DNA from: an uncultured Prevotellaceae bacterium
GTDB taxonomy: Bacteria; Bacteroidota; Bacteroidia; Bacteroidales; Bacteroidaceae
Direction: 5' to 3'
Assembly: GCA_937892315.1 (NCBI GenBank)
Contig: CALAVF010000431.1
Coordinates: forward strand, 1-6,364
DNA length: 6,364 nt
The notes under the pieces are model-generated. The model ran no database searches. It saw only the letters and a program-made list of their open reading frames with translations, and was not told the origin of the DNA. This document shows positions 6,342 through 6,364 of this stretch, in pieces (the first letter of the stretch is position 1; each line of letters opens with the position of its first letter). A program made the position numbers and the translations under genes.

Positions 6342-6364
6342 AAGATCTTGTCATGCCGTGAGTT
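6290..6364. repeat. Perfect 23-bp inverted repeat at the window end, probable fold-back chimera
   Basis: Positions 6290-6312 and 6342-6364 are exact reverse complements with a 29-base spacer, and the second arm ends on the last base of the window, so the true arm may be longer. The left arm is normal kinase coding sequence (KILSCREF on the - strand). The right arm stands where the kinase's Walker A codons should be: the frame reads TAG at 6342-6340 immediately before the ACA ACA of the P-loop, where a lysine codon AAG is expected. The arm begins with the self-complementary octamer AAGATCTT, which could have helped strand folding. This is best read as an amplification or assembly artefact, not a mobile-element end. 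Confidence 0.85.

Noticed and set aside
6290..6364. Insertion-sequence terminal repeat or recombinase site
   Set aside because: One arm is conserved kinase coding sequence and no transposase or target duplication is visible, so a fold-back artefact explains it better.

Overview
The window looks like a complete short contig from a member of the Bacteroidales, probably Prevotellaceae or a close relative. This is an inference. It rests on protein character (an EttA-type ABC-F protein, a DUF1015 protein, a YigZ/IMPACT protein, a lysine-tailed AsmA-like protein), on the lack of Shine-Dalgarno sequences before the starts, and on a TAnnTTTG-type -7 box upstream of the middle operon. Both ends cut through genes, and the right end folds back on itself.

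Layout from left to right. (1) Positions 1-1536, + strand: the ribosome-associated ATPase EttA, missing about 40 N-terminal residues. (2) Positions 1537-1664: a convergent intergenic gap with three tandem 23-bp units, each built on a 15-bp palindrome around TGASTCA. Together they can form several hairpins. (3) Positions 5464 down to 1665, - strand: a tight three-gene operon in the order DUF1015 protein, YigZ/IMPACT protein, AsmA-like membrane-anchored protein, with gaps of 18 and 32 bp. In-frame stops a few codons upstream fix all three starts. (4) Positions 5465-5661: an AT-rich leader with a likely Bacteroidetes promoter. It abuts a strong hairpin whose T-tract lies on the + strand. (5) Positions 6341 down to 5662, - strand: a zeta-like P-loop kinase (COG4185 type), damaged in this contig by an apparent one-base deletion and by truncation at its P-loop. 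It overlaps by 11 nt a 53-codon gene encoding a small charged protein, which may be its partner or antitoxin. (6) Positions 6290-6364: a perfect 23-bp inverted repeat ending exactly at the last base. It replaces the kinase's Walker A coding sequence and looks like a fold-back assembly or amplification artefact.

Most of the window is housekeeping: translation control by EttA, a conserved regulator-like protein (YigZ), a protein of unresolved function (DUF1015) and an envelope protein. The least explained parts are the tandem palindromes after ettA, the small gene coupled to the kinase, and the hairpin-promoter junction ahead of the operon.
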